From assembly GCF_001949145.1 (NCBI RefSeq), contig NW_019091388.1, forward strand, positions 1,544,935-1,608,934: a stretch of 64,000 bases of DNA, in the 5' to 3' direction. Numbering within the stretch: position 1 is the first letter of the stretch; the number at the start of each line of letters is the position of its first letter. Position numbers and translations under genes: made by a program. The DNA comes from Acanthaster planci (lineage: Eukaryota > Echinodermata > Asteroidea > Valvatida > Acanthasteridae). The notes under the pieces were generated by a model. The model was not told the origin of the DNA and did not search any database. It worked only from the letters and a program-made list of their open reading frames with translations. Below, piece by piece: positions 50,090-57,736 of the stretch.

Positions 50090-50556
50090 TCTATAGGTCT
50101 TGCTTGGCGAGGTTTAATTTGTCGAGGGCGTTTTCCCAGTGCTTATCCGAAACTTTAAATAGATCTTTCACTTTAGATTAGGTTTCCCCAGTTATATCTT
50201 GATAACATACCGCGATTAAAGCCTTCAACGGTTTACCTCTAGAGATCTTGCCGTTTAGAACTTGGTTTAACTTATATTCTATTTCACCCGCTTCGCCGTT
50301 TTCCAATTGAACGTTAAACTCTTTTAAAGTTTTTTCGATTTTGGTGGCGGCGGTTTCCGTGATGCTTGTAATATCTATCTCCCATGTCTACAGGGGTGTA
50401 CGAGGAAACCCACCCAAAAATTAGACCGCAATTTTTAAACGCGTATCTTTCGTCAATTTCAAGTATTTGGTGCTCGCAAGTGTTTTCGGGTCTTGGAGGG
50501 GAAGTCGGCCATTTAGGTAATTAGCCGGTTAAGTGGTAGATTTTTGCGTCTTTAAT
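50090..50556 (-). pseudogene. TFIIB-like gene, copy 1 (broken)
   Basis: Degenerate match to 53609-54100. A segment reading GWVSSYTPVDMGDRY (about 50375-50420) is nearly identical to copy 2, but the zinc ribbon has lost a Cys (CKHC is FKNC here) and frame breaks scatter the cyclin-like half. Non-functional. Confidence 0.65.
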
Positions 50557-50637
50557 TTTTTATAAATAGTCCATTTATTTAAGAAAAAAAACTCAATTAT
50601 TCCGAGGAATAACCAAGGTTAAATTGATTTTTCAAAT

Positions 50638-51338
50638 TTAATCGACTTTTAATTTCACTGGAGATTCAGATCCAGATTCAGATATGTATAACGCTTGCAA
50701 CGCCGACTTACTCGAAATTAGTCCGTCGTGTCTGATTTTCAACATTGCCGCTGTCACTCTATACCGAACGCTGGCGCCGCACGACAGTGCCGTGGGTACC
50801 GTACTATACGTCATTTGCACAAATAAATGATTGCGCGTAGCATCTCTTATTGATAAAATTTATCGATATTTGACGAGTCGATGGATTTTTTTGGTGATCA
50901 AAGAGAGAGGCATAGGGATCTATTTTAACGTACATTTGGTTTTAGCCATATAAGGTGGTTTAACTACGTACTCTATTTTATTAAGGTCATCGATATCACG
51001 ACTGGCTTTGTAGGCGTTTACGGTGTTAGACGGGAGATTAGACCCTTGAAACTCAATAAATTTATAAACGGCCAAATTTATGTGATCGAGTACGTTTGTC
51101 GTAGGTCGTTGTATTTGATAGCTAATTTGACGGCCTTTGACGTTTTGGGGGTTTTATCTGGAGTGCTGTATTTGTAAAGCGGGTTTATACCATAAAAGGG
51201 TTCTATCGTCATGATCAACAGGCGTTTATGTTGGCCGTTGTGATGGTAAAAAATGGGTAAAGTGCATTGGCTCACTTGAACCCCTTCTTTAATCACGGGT
51301 TTTGAAATAATTGATTTACTCATATGACTTCCGCCCAC
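50638..51338 (-). pseudogene. Unknown Polinton protein, copy 1 (truncated)
   Basis: Matches the gene at 52793-53522. The block IFYHHNGQHKRLLIM lies at about 51245-51215 and GASVRYRVTAAMLKIR near 50740 in another frame. Similarity ends at about 51325, cutting the N terminus. Role unknown. Confidence 0.65.
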
Positions 51339-51949
51339 ATATGCAGCAAGGTATGAGACGGAGAGAATCCCCCTGCTTTGTGTTGGTCATTGTCTCGCAG
51401 GAATCTGGGGAATTCCTTTCAGACATCTTGGGGGGATGTGTTAAGTAACAATAGTCTGGAATGTGTATAGGGATTGGACATGTTGGGGGGGGTACCCATC
51501 GGTCTCATTTCTTGCTGGGTATATCCGCCTGTGGTTTCATGTTTAGTCGGGCGCCGTCTTCATTACGGTATCCAGACGTTGATTTACATAGGCGCTGTTG
51601 GCCTGTAGGTTATTTATGCCTGTGGTGTGGACCACTGACGTGCCTGTGGGATCACCGAGTGAGGCGAGGATGCCGCACCGTCGTTTCTTTCATTCGCTTT
51701 TACTTTGAAAAAGAAAACAAACAGTGAAAAACAATTCGTCTGTTATTTTCCACTGTGAAAAACGAACACTAAAAGAAAATAGTCTTTCCCATTTAAAACG
51801 AAAAGCTTGGAAACATCATAAAAATCATTTCTCGTTTTGCATGTTGAGTACTGTGACGGTAAACAAAAAAAAAACGCCCTAGGCCTACTTTTTTTCATTT
51901 TAATTAATCCGAATTCACCTTCCAGGACACGTTGCTCGAAGTAGGCTGG
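51326..51949. other. Spacer between the two Polinton copies
   Basis: Unlike either element. It has a diverged fragment (51540-51620, minus frame GYRNEDGARLNMK) shared with host sequence at 29.2 kb. No gene is supported. It is probably host sequence or another mobile element caught between the two insertions. Confidence 0.5.
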
Positions 51950-52215
51950 AGTAGTAGAGAAGTGACAGTTCTGGACCAAGCGCCCCTTTTCACCGTTTTC
52001 AGCAAAAACCCCTGGGTACCTATACGACCCAAAAATCTCGGGGAATTCCCCAAAAATCTTAAATTCAAGATTTTAGCAAAAACACCTGGGTACCTTATCG
52101 ACCCCCCTAAAATCTGGCTCTAAATATTATACATTTTGAGCCAAAATCTCTTTCACCTACCACTCGCACCTTTTGACCCCGGTGCCGCTCGCTGGCTAAA
52201 CAACTCGCGAGAAGA
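51950..52215 (+). repeat. Left terminal repeat of Polinton copy 2
   Basis: Collinear with 38475-38770. Likely first base near 51961 (AGTGACAGTTCTGG). It holds two copies of the module CCTGGGTACCT-ATCGACCC (about 52010 and 52087), then CTTTTGACCCCGG and AAACAACTCGCGAG. Polinton ends are usually inverted repeats with a 6-bp target duplication; the partner end is outside the window. Confidence 0.7.
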
Positions 52216-52251
52216 ATTGACAAAAAAAAAATAAACACTACATAAAAATAA

Positions 52252-52524
52252 ATGGAAGATAAAACTACAAACGTAAATTGTTATTTTTGCAAAGACACGA
52301 GTAATTCGGTTGACTTGGTAGATTCGTACGATTGCTCTCGTTGTTTTAATTCCAAAAGTTTACGCAAATGCACCGGTTGTAAAGAATGTCGCAATTGTTA
52401 CGAATGCCAAGATTGCGTCAGATGTAAGGACTGCCTCACCAGCGACGATTGCGGTAGATGTATAAATTGCGTGGCTTGTTTTAATTCATACGACTGCAGA
52501 AATTCAATTGCCTTAGACAGTTGC
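52252..52524 (+). CDS. Cys-rich solenoid-like protein (3' part in gap)
   Basis: 91 residues are visible before an N gap. From about residue 10 Cys recurs every three residues in long runs (KCTGCKECRNCYECQDC, then CVRCKDC), alternating with Ser/Asp-rich turns such as SYDCSRC and TSDDCGRC. The regular spacing suggests a metal-binding or disulphide-rich coil with stacked short repeats. Similar Cys-every-third-residue proteins occur in some giant-virus and Polinton genomes. The stop is hidden in the gap; copy 1 lacks the gene because of its truncation. Function unknown. Confidence 0.7.
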
Positions 52525-52792
52525 NNNNNNNNNNNNNNNNNNNNNNNNNNNNNNNNNNNNNNNNNNNNNNNNNNNNNNNNNNNNNNNNNNNNNNNNNNNN
52601 NNNNNNNNNNNNNNNNNNNNNNNNNNNNNNNNNNNNNNNNNNNNNNNNNNNNNNNNNNNNNNNNNNNNNNNNNNNNNNNNNNNNNNNNNNNNNNNNNNNN
52701 NNNNNNNNNNNNNNNNNNNNNNNNNNNNNNNNNNNNNNNNNNNNNNNNNNNNNNNNNNNNNNNNNNNNNNNNNNNNNNNNNNNNNNNNNNNN
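52525..52792. other. Assembly gap (268 N)
   Basis: Hides the end of the Cys-rich gene and the start of the next one. A Cys-rich repeat tract is a plausible cause of the assembly failure. Frames made of unknown residues are ignored. Confidence 0.95.
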
Positions 52793-53522
52793 CAAGTATT
52801 TATCGTTTCAGACGACCACGAGCGCCTAAATGCCGACAACTGCGATCCAAATGTTACCTATGGCCCCTTTGACCCGAGTAAATTAATCATTTCAAATCCC
52901 GTGGTTAAAGAAGGGATCTACACTTCACCCATTTTTTACCATCACAACGACCAAAACAAACGCCTGTTGATTATGACGACAGAACCCTGTTACGGTATAA
53001 ACCCACTTTACAAATATGGCACTCGAGATAAAACGCCTGAAAATACCCAGGGCCGTCAAATTTGTTACCAGATACAATCACCCACGGCAAGTGTACTCGA
53101 TCACACAAATTTGGGCGTTTATAAATTTATCGAGTCCCAAGGGTCTAATCTCCCGTCTAACACCGTAAATGCCTACAAAGCCAGTCACGATATCAATGAA
53201 TTGAACAAAATCGAATATGTAGTTAAACCGCCTTATACGGCTAAAAACCAAATGTACGTTAAATTAGATCCCTATGCTTCGCTATTTGATCACCAAAAAA
53301 GATCTATCGACTCGTCAAATATCGATAAATTTATCAATAAGAGATGTGACGCGCAATCATTTATTTGTGCAAAAGACGTATACTACGGTACCCACGGTTC
53401 ACTGTGGAGCCAGCGTCAGGTATAGAGTGACAGCGGCAATGTTGAAAATTAGAAAGGACGGTCTAATTTCGAGTAAGTCGGCGTTGCAAGCGTTTAGCGG
53501 ATTTGAATTAAAAGACGATTAA
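52793..53522 (+). pseudogene. Unknown Polinton protein, copy 2 (frameshift; start in gap)
   Basis: From 52793 the frame reads FIVSDDHERLNADNC, then IFYHHNDQNKRLLIM and GINPLYKYG, to a stop at 53425. The conserved C-terminal block CGASVRYRVTAAMLKIR lies in another frame, ending at 53522, so there is a frame break between about 53270 and 53400. Both copies conserve these blocks, so it was once a real gene of at least 240 residues. No known fold was recognised; a DNA-binding or replication role is only a guess from position next to other non-structural genes. Confidence 0.65.
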
Positions 53523-53608
53523 ATTTGAAAAATCAATTTAACCTCGGTTGGTAACAACCGGGGTAAAATTTTTTTTTTTTACTTTAAATAAATAAACCCT
53601 TATATAAA

Positions 53609-54100
53609 ATGACTGATGCGGAACTTTGCCACTTGTTGAATCTAGAGGAAGTACACATAATTGGAGCAACGAGAAATGTCCAACCGAGAACGAACGAAGT
53701 GAGTTGTAACCACCGAATAGTTGAAATGGACGAAAGATATGTGTGTAAACATTGCGGTAAAATTCTTGGGTGGGTTTCCTCGTACACCCCCGCAGACGTG
53801 GGAGATCGGTACTTTAATCATCACGTTTGGAAAAAACCTAAGCCGCCTAAATCGAGAAAAACCCTACAAAAATATAACATTTGTTTTAAAAACAGTGAAG
53901 CGGGTGAAATAGAATACAAGTTGAACCAAGTTTTAAACGGTAAAATCTCTCGGGGTAAGCCGTTGAAGGCTTTAATCGCGGTGTGTTACCAAGACGTCAC
54001 TGGGGAAACTGTATCTGAAGTTAAAGAACTTTTTGGAGTCTCGGATAAGCACTGGGAAAACGCTATGAAGAAGTTTAACCTCGCCAAACAAGACGTATAA
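53609..54100 (+). CDS. TFIIB-like transcription factor (zinc ribbon plus cyclin-like half)
   Basis: 163 residues, fully open, start set by the ATG after TATATAAA. A ribbon-like set of ligands (C33, H35, C46, C49 in VSCNHRIVEM and YVCKHCGKILG) is followed by a basic linker. A C-terminal segment at about 113-157 (SRGKPLKALIAVCYQDVTG...VSEVKELFGVS) resembles the helices of a TFIIB cyclin repeat. This layout suggests a factor that directs a polymerase to the element's own promoters, acting in the nucleus or in a viral factory. The homology is by eye; a VLTF3-like zinc protein is the alternative. A GAACGAAGTGAG word occurs just before the ribbon. Confidence 0.6.
   Translation: MTDAELCHLLNLEEVHIIGATRNVQPRTNEVSCNHRIVEMDERYVCKHCGKILGWVSSYTPADVGDRYFNHHVWKKPKPPKSRKTLQKYNICFKNSEAGEIEYKLNQVLNGKISRGKPLKALIAVCYQDVTGETVSEVKELFGVSDKHWENAMKKFNLAKQDV
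53688..53704 (+). repeat. GAACGAACGAAGTGAGT repeat in the TFIIB-like gene
   Basis: This 17-base word is identical to the one in the ATPase gene (58378-58394, minus strand), but is read in a different frame here (TNEVS instead of ERSE). Confidence 0.7.
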
Positions 54101-54115
54101 AACGTATTTAATAAA

Positions 54116-54490
54116 ATGGAGACACACACGTTTTACTTATGCCAAAATCCTCAAACGTTTAAATTGAAACATACTATCGACAATTTAAATGGTGATAAGG
54201 TAATCTTGGTAAAAAACATTTTATTTGAAAATGGTTATACATTGGGATCGAATCAACTCGCGTTTATTTATTGCCCTCAATTGGACGCGGACTATAATTT
54301 TTACAATGGGAAATCGTTTGATTTGTTACAAGTTATTTCAACGTATCAATATTTTCGTAGCGATTTTGATGTACCCAAAAAATTGCAACGGAGAAATATA
54401 GACGAGTTAACTTTTTATATCAAATTGGAAAGTGGGGAATTAGTACAAAACGGAAATAGTGGGGTACTTGTCGAGTTAAATATAATATAA
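54116..54490 (+). CDS. Minor capsid-like (penton, single jelly roll) protein, short form
   Basis: 124 residues. METHTFYL, then VKNILFENGY, matches the start of Polinton minor capsid proteins; the end, LTFYIKLESGELVQNG and a final strand, fits the last strands of the same jelly roll. At 124 residues it is shorter than the usual 200 or more, so a middle part may be deleted in frame. In such viruses the protein fills capsid vertices. Its start lies 16 bp after the TFIIB-like stop, in an ACGTATTTAATAAA motif. Copy 1 has the same first 50 residues with another tail. Confidence 0.55.
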   Translation: METHTFYLCQNPQTFKLKHTIDNLNGDKVILVKNILFENGYTLGSNQLAFIYCPQLDADYNFYNGKSFDLLQVISTYQYFRSDFDVPKKLQRRNIDELTFYIKLESGELVQNGNSGVLVELNII

Positions 54491-54511
54491 AACGCGTAAA
54501 TTTACCCTGAT

Positions 54512-54790
54512 TTGACTTTAAACTCGGCTGAAGCGAGTGAGACAAAGGTTTACAGGCTAAGAAAGATCGAAGAAATTAAATCTCAAATCCAAAGAGAACG
54601 CGACGCGAGGGAAGCTTGCTACAGAAAGATCAAACGACTTTTAACAGCGCTCGGATACGTGCAGTACGGCGTGGAAGCACTGGGCGCCACATCGGCAGCC
54701 GTAGGCATTTCCGCCATTTTGGGCGTCGTTACCGGACCCATTGGGCTCGTGATGGAAGGCATCGCTATCAGCTATGGTGCTCACAGCTAA
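54512..54790 (+). pseudogene. Coiled-coil plus hydrophobic Polinton protein, N-terminal part only
   Basis: The frame has a coiled coil (RLRKIEEIKSQIQRERDARE), then a Gly/Ala-rich hydrophobic stretch (ALGATSAAVGISAILG) and stops near 54790. It looks like the first half of a Polinton family in which such a pair of segments is followed by a conserved helical C terminus. There is no ATG in frame, and the 3' end abuts the broken end of the convergent gene at about 54780, so a deletion probably removed both 3' ends. Absent from copy 1. Confidence 0.5.
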
Positions 54791-55731
54791 ACTAAAAGCC
54801 GTTAGGATGCTCGCGATTGTAATGCCTTGTTCTTTAAATAAAATATTAATTCGTTCGCGTAGTGTCAAATCCGAATCCATCACTGCCGTAATCGTTTCTT
54901 TAATTCGATTATACATTGGGATCTTTGACTCTTCAATCTATCGGTATTTCTATTGATGACTTCTAATCTACCCCGTCTTTCGTCTCGTAAGTTGTCTAAT
55001 TGTAGTTGAAGTTCCGTACGTTCTTCTTCGGACGTCGCTTCTTCCAACTCAGCTTCGAATTGTTGAATTTTTGCGTCTAACTCATCTAATTTACCTTGAT
55101 TTAAAATTAATGCTCCTTTTGCCGTTTGTAACGATTTATCTAAAGCTATGAGTCCTTTTTAATTTAACCCTTCGGTTTGAACGCCTACGTCATGGGTGAG
55201 CTCTTCTACGATTTCACTGACTTGGTCCGATATTTGCGGTAGCTCTTCCATTGGGATGCTCTCGGGTTGAATTGCGTTTAATTTTGATCGTGCTTGTTTA
55301 GGATTTTTGCCGTAGTCTTGGAAGCCTAAAACGCGCCTTATGAAATCGGTATCTGTTTTGCCCCTTATGGTATCTAATTTAAGAAACTTGCTACTATCAT
55401 ACTTATTAGTTAAAAAAACTTTTCCTTTGTTGTTCCACTTTGCGTATAGGCGATCATTTCTATCAATACCAAAAATATTTGGATCTCTAATTACCGGAAC
55501 GTACCCAGTATCACGTTTAATCGCGTCGTAAAAATCGTTTACCTTATCTTTAGCTAATGCCCGCCGTGCAGCTCTTAGGGACGGCATATTCGATCCTGAA
55601 TCGATAAACGACGTTTCCACTCTTATTCCGGGGTCGTCGTCATCCCACGTGGGCTCTTCTTGTTCATCTATATCTTGATCTTGATTTTCTAAGAGAGGTG
55701 TTTCCTAAAGATCGAATCCTCCTTTTGCCAT
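54780..55731 (-). pseudogene. Large virion-type protein, copy 2 (broken, C terminus lost)
   Basis: Starts MAKGGF at 55731 with a stop at the ninth codon. The piece 55620-55159 is open and matches copy 1 (VNDFYDAIKRDTGY, DPNIFGIDRNDRLYAKW). After another stop a coiled coil follows, then in a shifted frame REQGITIASILTAF-like hydrophobic sequence near 54810. The C-terminal hydrophobic part kept in copy 1 (49156-49338) is absent. The upstream motif AACGTATACTATAAAA is shared with other genes. Confidence 0.75.
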
Positions 55732-55760
55732 TTCTTTTATAGTATACGTTTTATATTTTT

Positions 55761-56008
55761 TTAAGCGGCGGGTTGGCTCGCGGGTAGGATACCCTGTGCT
55801 ACCAACCAACCCTGGGTAGCCAATGCACCACTGGATAAGGCGGTTAATTTAATGCATCCTCGGCGGACAATCTATTTAGATCCGGTGGTTTAATTTTAAA
55901 TAGCTTACTCGACAGCATTGCGTATCCGAGTGAGATTTCCGAGACGACGGCACCGTGGTAAACTGTATTTGCAATTCCGTTTACATCCATTGATTTAGCG
56001 TTACTCAT
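55761..56008 (-). pseudogene. 82-residue Polinton membrane-type protein, copy 2 (frameshift)
   Basis: MSNAKSMDVNGIANTVYHGA to AEDALN (56008-55844) is open. The conserved remainder, with GALATQGWLVAQG, continues in another frame to a stop at 55761. The same protein is also split in copy 1, but at a different point (47830), so the two were inactivated independently. Confidence 0.7.
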
Positions 56009-56027
56009 ATTTATATATAAAGAACTT

Positions 56028-56432
56028 TTAATCCATATATAAAATTTGTTCCTGTTTAGGAGCATTTGCTTCTCGTTTTGGTTGAATAATTTGTCGTGAA
56101 CTGGGCTGGACACTGCTCGACTTGTTTCTCCAAATTAAGTAGACCGCAAGCGCTGAGACGACCAATCCACCGAGTATCAAGCTTCTGTTTTCAAAGGCCG
56201 TTTGGGTAAAGCTAGATTTTTCAGTGTTTTCTTCACCCGCTTCTCCCGCTAATTTCATCTTGACTAGTTGTTGCTTCATCTTTTTGTTATGTTCCGCTAA
56301 TTTTTTACCTTGTTCTACGCGCTTCGGATTTTTAGCTTTAGTAACTGACTTAACTGCTTTCTCCGGTTGACTCACTTTGTTCTCGTTCTCGCTGTTGTTT
56401 TGTTGCTGATTCACTTCCGTTTCTGTTGACAT
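56028..56432 (-). CDS. Basic single-span membrane protein, copy 2
   Basis: 134 residues, intact. A Gln/Asn/Glu-rich start is followed by a Lys-rich stretch (NPKRVEQGKKLAEHNKKMK), a membrane segment SLILGGLVVSALAVYLIW at about 85-102, and a basic/Gln-rich tail. Widespread in animal Polintons; a role in the virion membrane or DNA contact is plausible but unproven. It overlaps the preceding gene by 83 bp. ATTATAAAAG precedes the start. Confidence 0.75.
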   Translation of the reverse strand: MSTETEVNQQQNNSENENKVSQPEKAVKSVTKAKNPKRVEQGKKLAEHNKKMKQQLVKMKLAGEAGEENTEKSSFTQTAFENRSLILGGLVVSALAVYLIWRNKSSSVQPSSRQIIQPKREANAPKQEQILYMD

Positions 56433-56916
56433 CCTCTTTTATAATAATAGAACTTTTGTTAAACTCTAGATGTTTTGTTGTAATCAGCATAGTTGTAAGT
56501 GGAAACAGGTAAACTCCGTACTTGTAACAGATTTCGGTAAGTAGGTGACCCATAGTTTGACTTATAATCGGATCGTCGTTGAGGTCTTTAGTAAGAGCTT
56601 CCTCTGATTTTAAGTTGACGTTGAATCCGAGTAGATCAAACGGAGTGGCTATTCCTAGCAGGCGGGAGTAGAGGCTCAAAATTGAGTAACCGAGAGTTTT
56701 GACAATCTCTTTCCCAAATTTAACTTCGTATAGGTTAAACAACTTTTCTTGATCTTTTGGTGACATGGCTTCGATCTCTTTGATTGAATATTCTTTATCG
56801 AAATATTTTTTACTCTCTCCCGAGGCAGATATCGCGCAAAGGCGGTCTTTTACGTTTGAGGTTGATTCGTTTGATTCGCTTTTTGAATCGGTGAGTATAC
56901 TTTTGATGTCATCCAT
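56350..56916 (-). CDS. Polinton hypothetical protein (188-aa family), copy 2
   Basis: 188 residues, intact. An acidic Ser-rich N terminus is followed by IEAMSPKDQEKLFNLYE and a helical, partly hydrophobic middle (GYSILSLYSRLLGIATPFDLL), then PIISQTMGHLLTEI and a Gln/Glu/Arg-rich tail. No motif of known function. Conserved with copy 1 and, in general layout, with small genes of other Polintons. The motif CGTATATAATTAA lies immediately upstream. Confidence 0.75.
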   Translation of the reverse strand: MDDIKSILTDSKSESNESTSNVKDRLCAISASGESKKYFDKEYSIKEIEAMSPKDQEKLFNLYEVKFGKEIVKTLGYSILSLYSRLLGIATPFDLLGFNVNLKSEEALTKDLNDDPIISQTMGHLLTEICYKYGVYLFPLTTMLITTKHLEFNKSSIIIKEDVNRNGSESATKQQREREQSESTGESS

Positions 56917-57044
56917 TTAATTATATACGTTCTAAATTTGTTGTAAGTATACTTTAGTCGTATGTACTCAACCGTATAATAAGTTAAGTTGACTGCGATA
57001 ACTAACTGGATAACTAGTTCAATGTATTCTAGCACGGTTATCAT
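56850..57044 (-). CDS. Small membrane protein, copy 2
   Basis: 64 residues: a hydrophobic N terminus (ITVLEYIELVIQLVIAVNL) and a basic Lys/Tyr-rich rest. Overlaps the start of the next gene by 67 bp, the same arrangement as in copy 1. Conservation in both copies is the main evidence that it is real. Confidence 0.65.
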   Translation of the reverse strand: MITVLEYIELVIQLVIAVNLTYYTVEYIRLKYTYNKFRTYIIKWMTSKVYSPIQKANQTNQPQT

Positions 57045-57068
57045 TTAATATAAAGCAAATAGAATTTA

Positions 57069-57101
57069 GCTATAACTGAGTTGACGTAACTCAGTTATAG
57101 C
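57069..57101. terminator. Perfect 14-bp hairpin between small membrane gene and HNH gene
   Basis: GCTATAACTGAGTT and AACTCAGTTATAGC flank a 5-base loop. It lies just past the end of the HNH gene (57122) and before the next start (57044). A hairpin at transcript ends is a known 3'-end signal in Mimivirus; a similar role here is inference. Confidence 0.55.
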
Positions 57102-57121
57102 AAAAGGTAAGCAAAAGACAA

Positions 57122-57699
57122 CTAAATTAAACTAGTTTTATAGTAATGGTGTGAATATTCAATCTCTAGTTTATTCGACTTTTTAGCGTTGTTACACTTA
57201 CGACAAGCTAGTACGCAGTTAGACTTAATATGACCAATGGAGTTATCTAATCTTTCGATAGTACATAAATCGTCTCTATTATCTATAAATTGCATTTTGA
57301 CCTCGCAGTCCGGGTAGAAACAATGGGGATAATCTTCAATTAGTCCGCGGCAGAAGTCTGTGTCGATAAATCGGTCTGGATCGAATCAGTTATGCTGATA
57401 ACTGATCAGTTGTCTTTTTGTCTAGCGCTACTAATCCAATTTCGTATAGTTACTTTAATTGGATCGAAACAAACCTTGCAATTATATTTTCGTTTTCCAT
57501 GGTTACACATCCCTGAGCCACCGCACTCAATGCAACGAGATCTTTGTCTCCCGTGTGAACACATATTTTTTTCTTGATTAGCGCGCACTTTGGCAATACA
57601 ATTGTCGCAGGTCAAATTAACTTTACCACTTCTTTGTATAGAGAAGTTTGCCAAGTCCAGGAGACAACGGCACGCTTTACATTTCTTGTTCTCGATCAT
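57122..57699 (-). pseudogene. Zinc-repeat HNH nuclease, copy 2 (broken by a palindromic insertion)
   Basis: From MIENKKCKACRCLLDLANF the N-terminal part has Cys pairs and two Cys-His repeats, CSHGRQRSRCIECGG and CNHGKRKYNCKVC, a repeat style typical of nucleocytoplasmic giant viruses. A stop follows at ARQKDN. Beyond it, in a shifted frame, lie PHCFYPDCEV and ERLDNSIGHIKSN, the HNH-type half also seen in copy 1. The break coincides with a 27-bp palindromic segment at 57385-57411 absent from copy 1. The enzyme would cut DNA; its target is unknown. Confidence 0.7.
57385..57411. repeat. Palindromic insertion in the HNH gene
   Basis: ATCAGTTAT-GCTG-ATAACTGAT is a perfect 9-bp stem, overlapping the palindrome AACTGATCAGTT. 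Copy 1 has 9 unrelated bases at this position (about 46353). It shifts the frame and adds a stop. Confidence 0.65.
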
Positions 57700-57736
57700 A
57701 TTATTTAACAAAGATAATTAAAAATTTTTATCGTTT

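Larger units (their letters stand above)
38475..51325 (+). mobile_element. Polinton/Maverick copy 1, decayed and right-truncated
   Basis: A 12.9-kb block with the diagnostic Polinton set: protein-primed DNA polymerase B, retroviral-type integrase, double-jelly-roll capsid protein and A32-type packaging ATPase, bounded on the left by a terminal repeat. Gene order is the mirror image of the second copy at 51950-64000. Most genes have stops, frameshifts or internal deletions. On the right, similarity to copy 2 stops near 51325 inside the last gene, so the Cys-rich gene and the right terminal repeat are missing. An old, immobile insertion. Confidence 0.92.

Noticed and set aside
52481-52839. Long frames made mostly of unknown residues
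   Set aside because: They exist only because N codons contain no stops.
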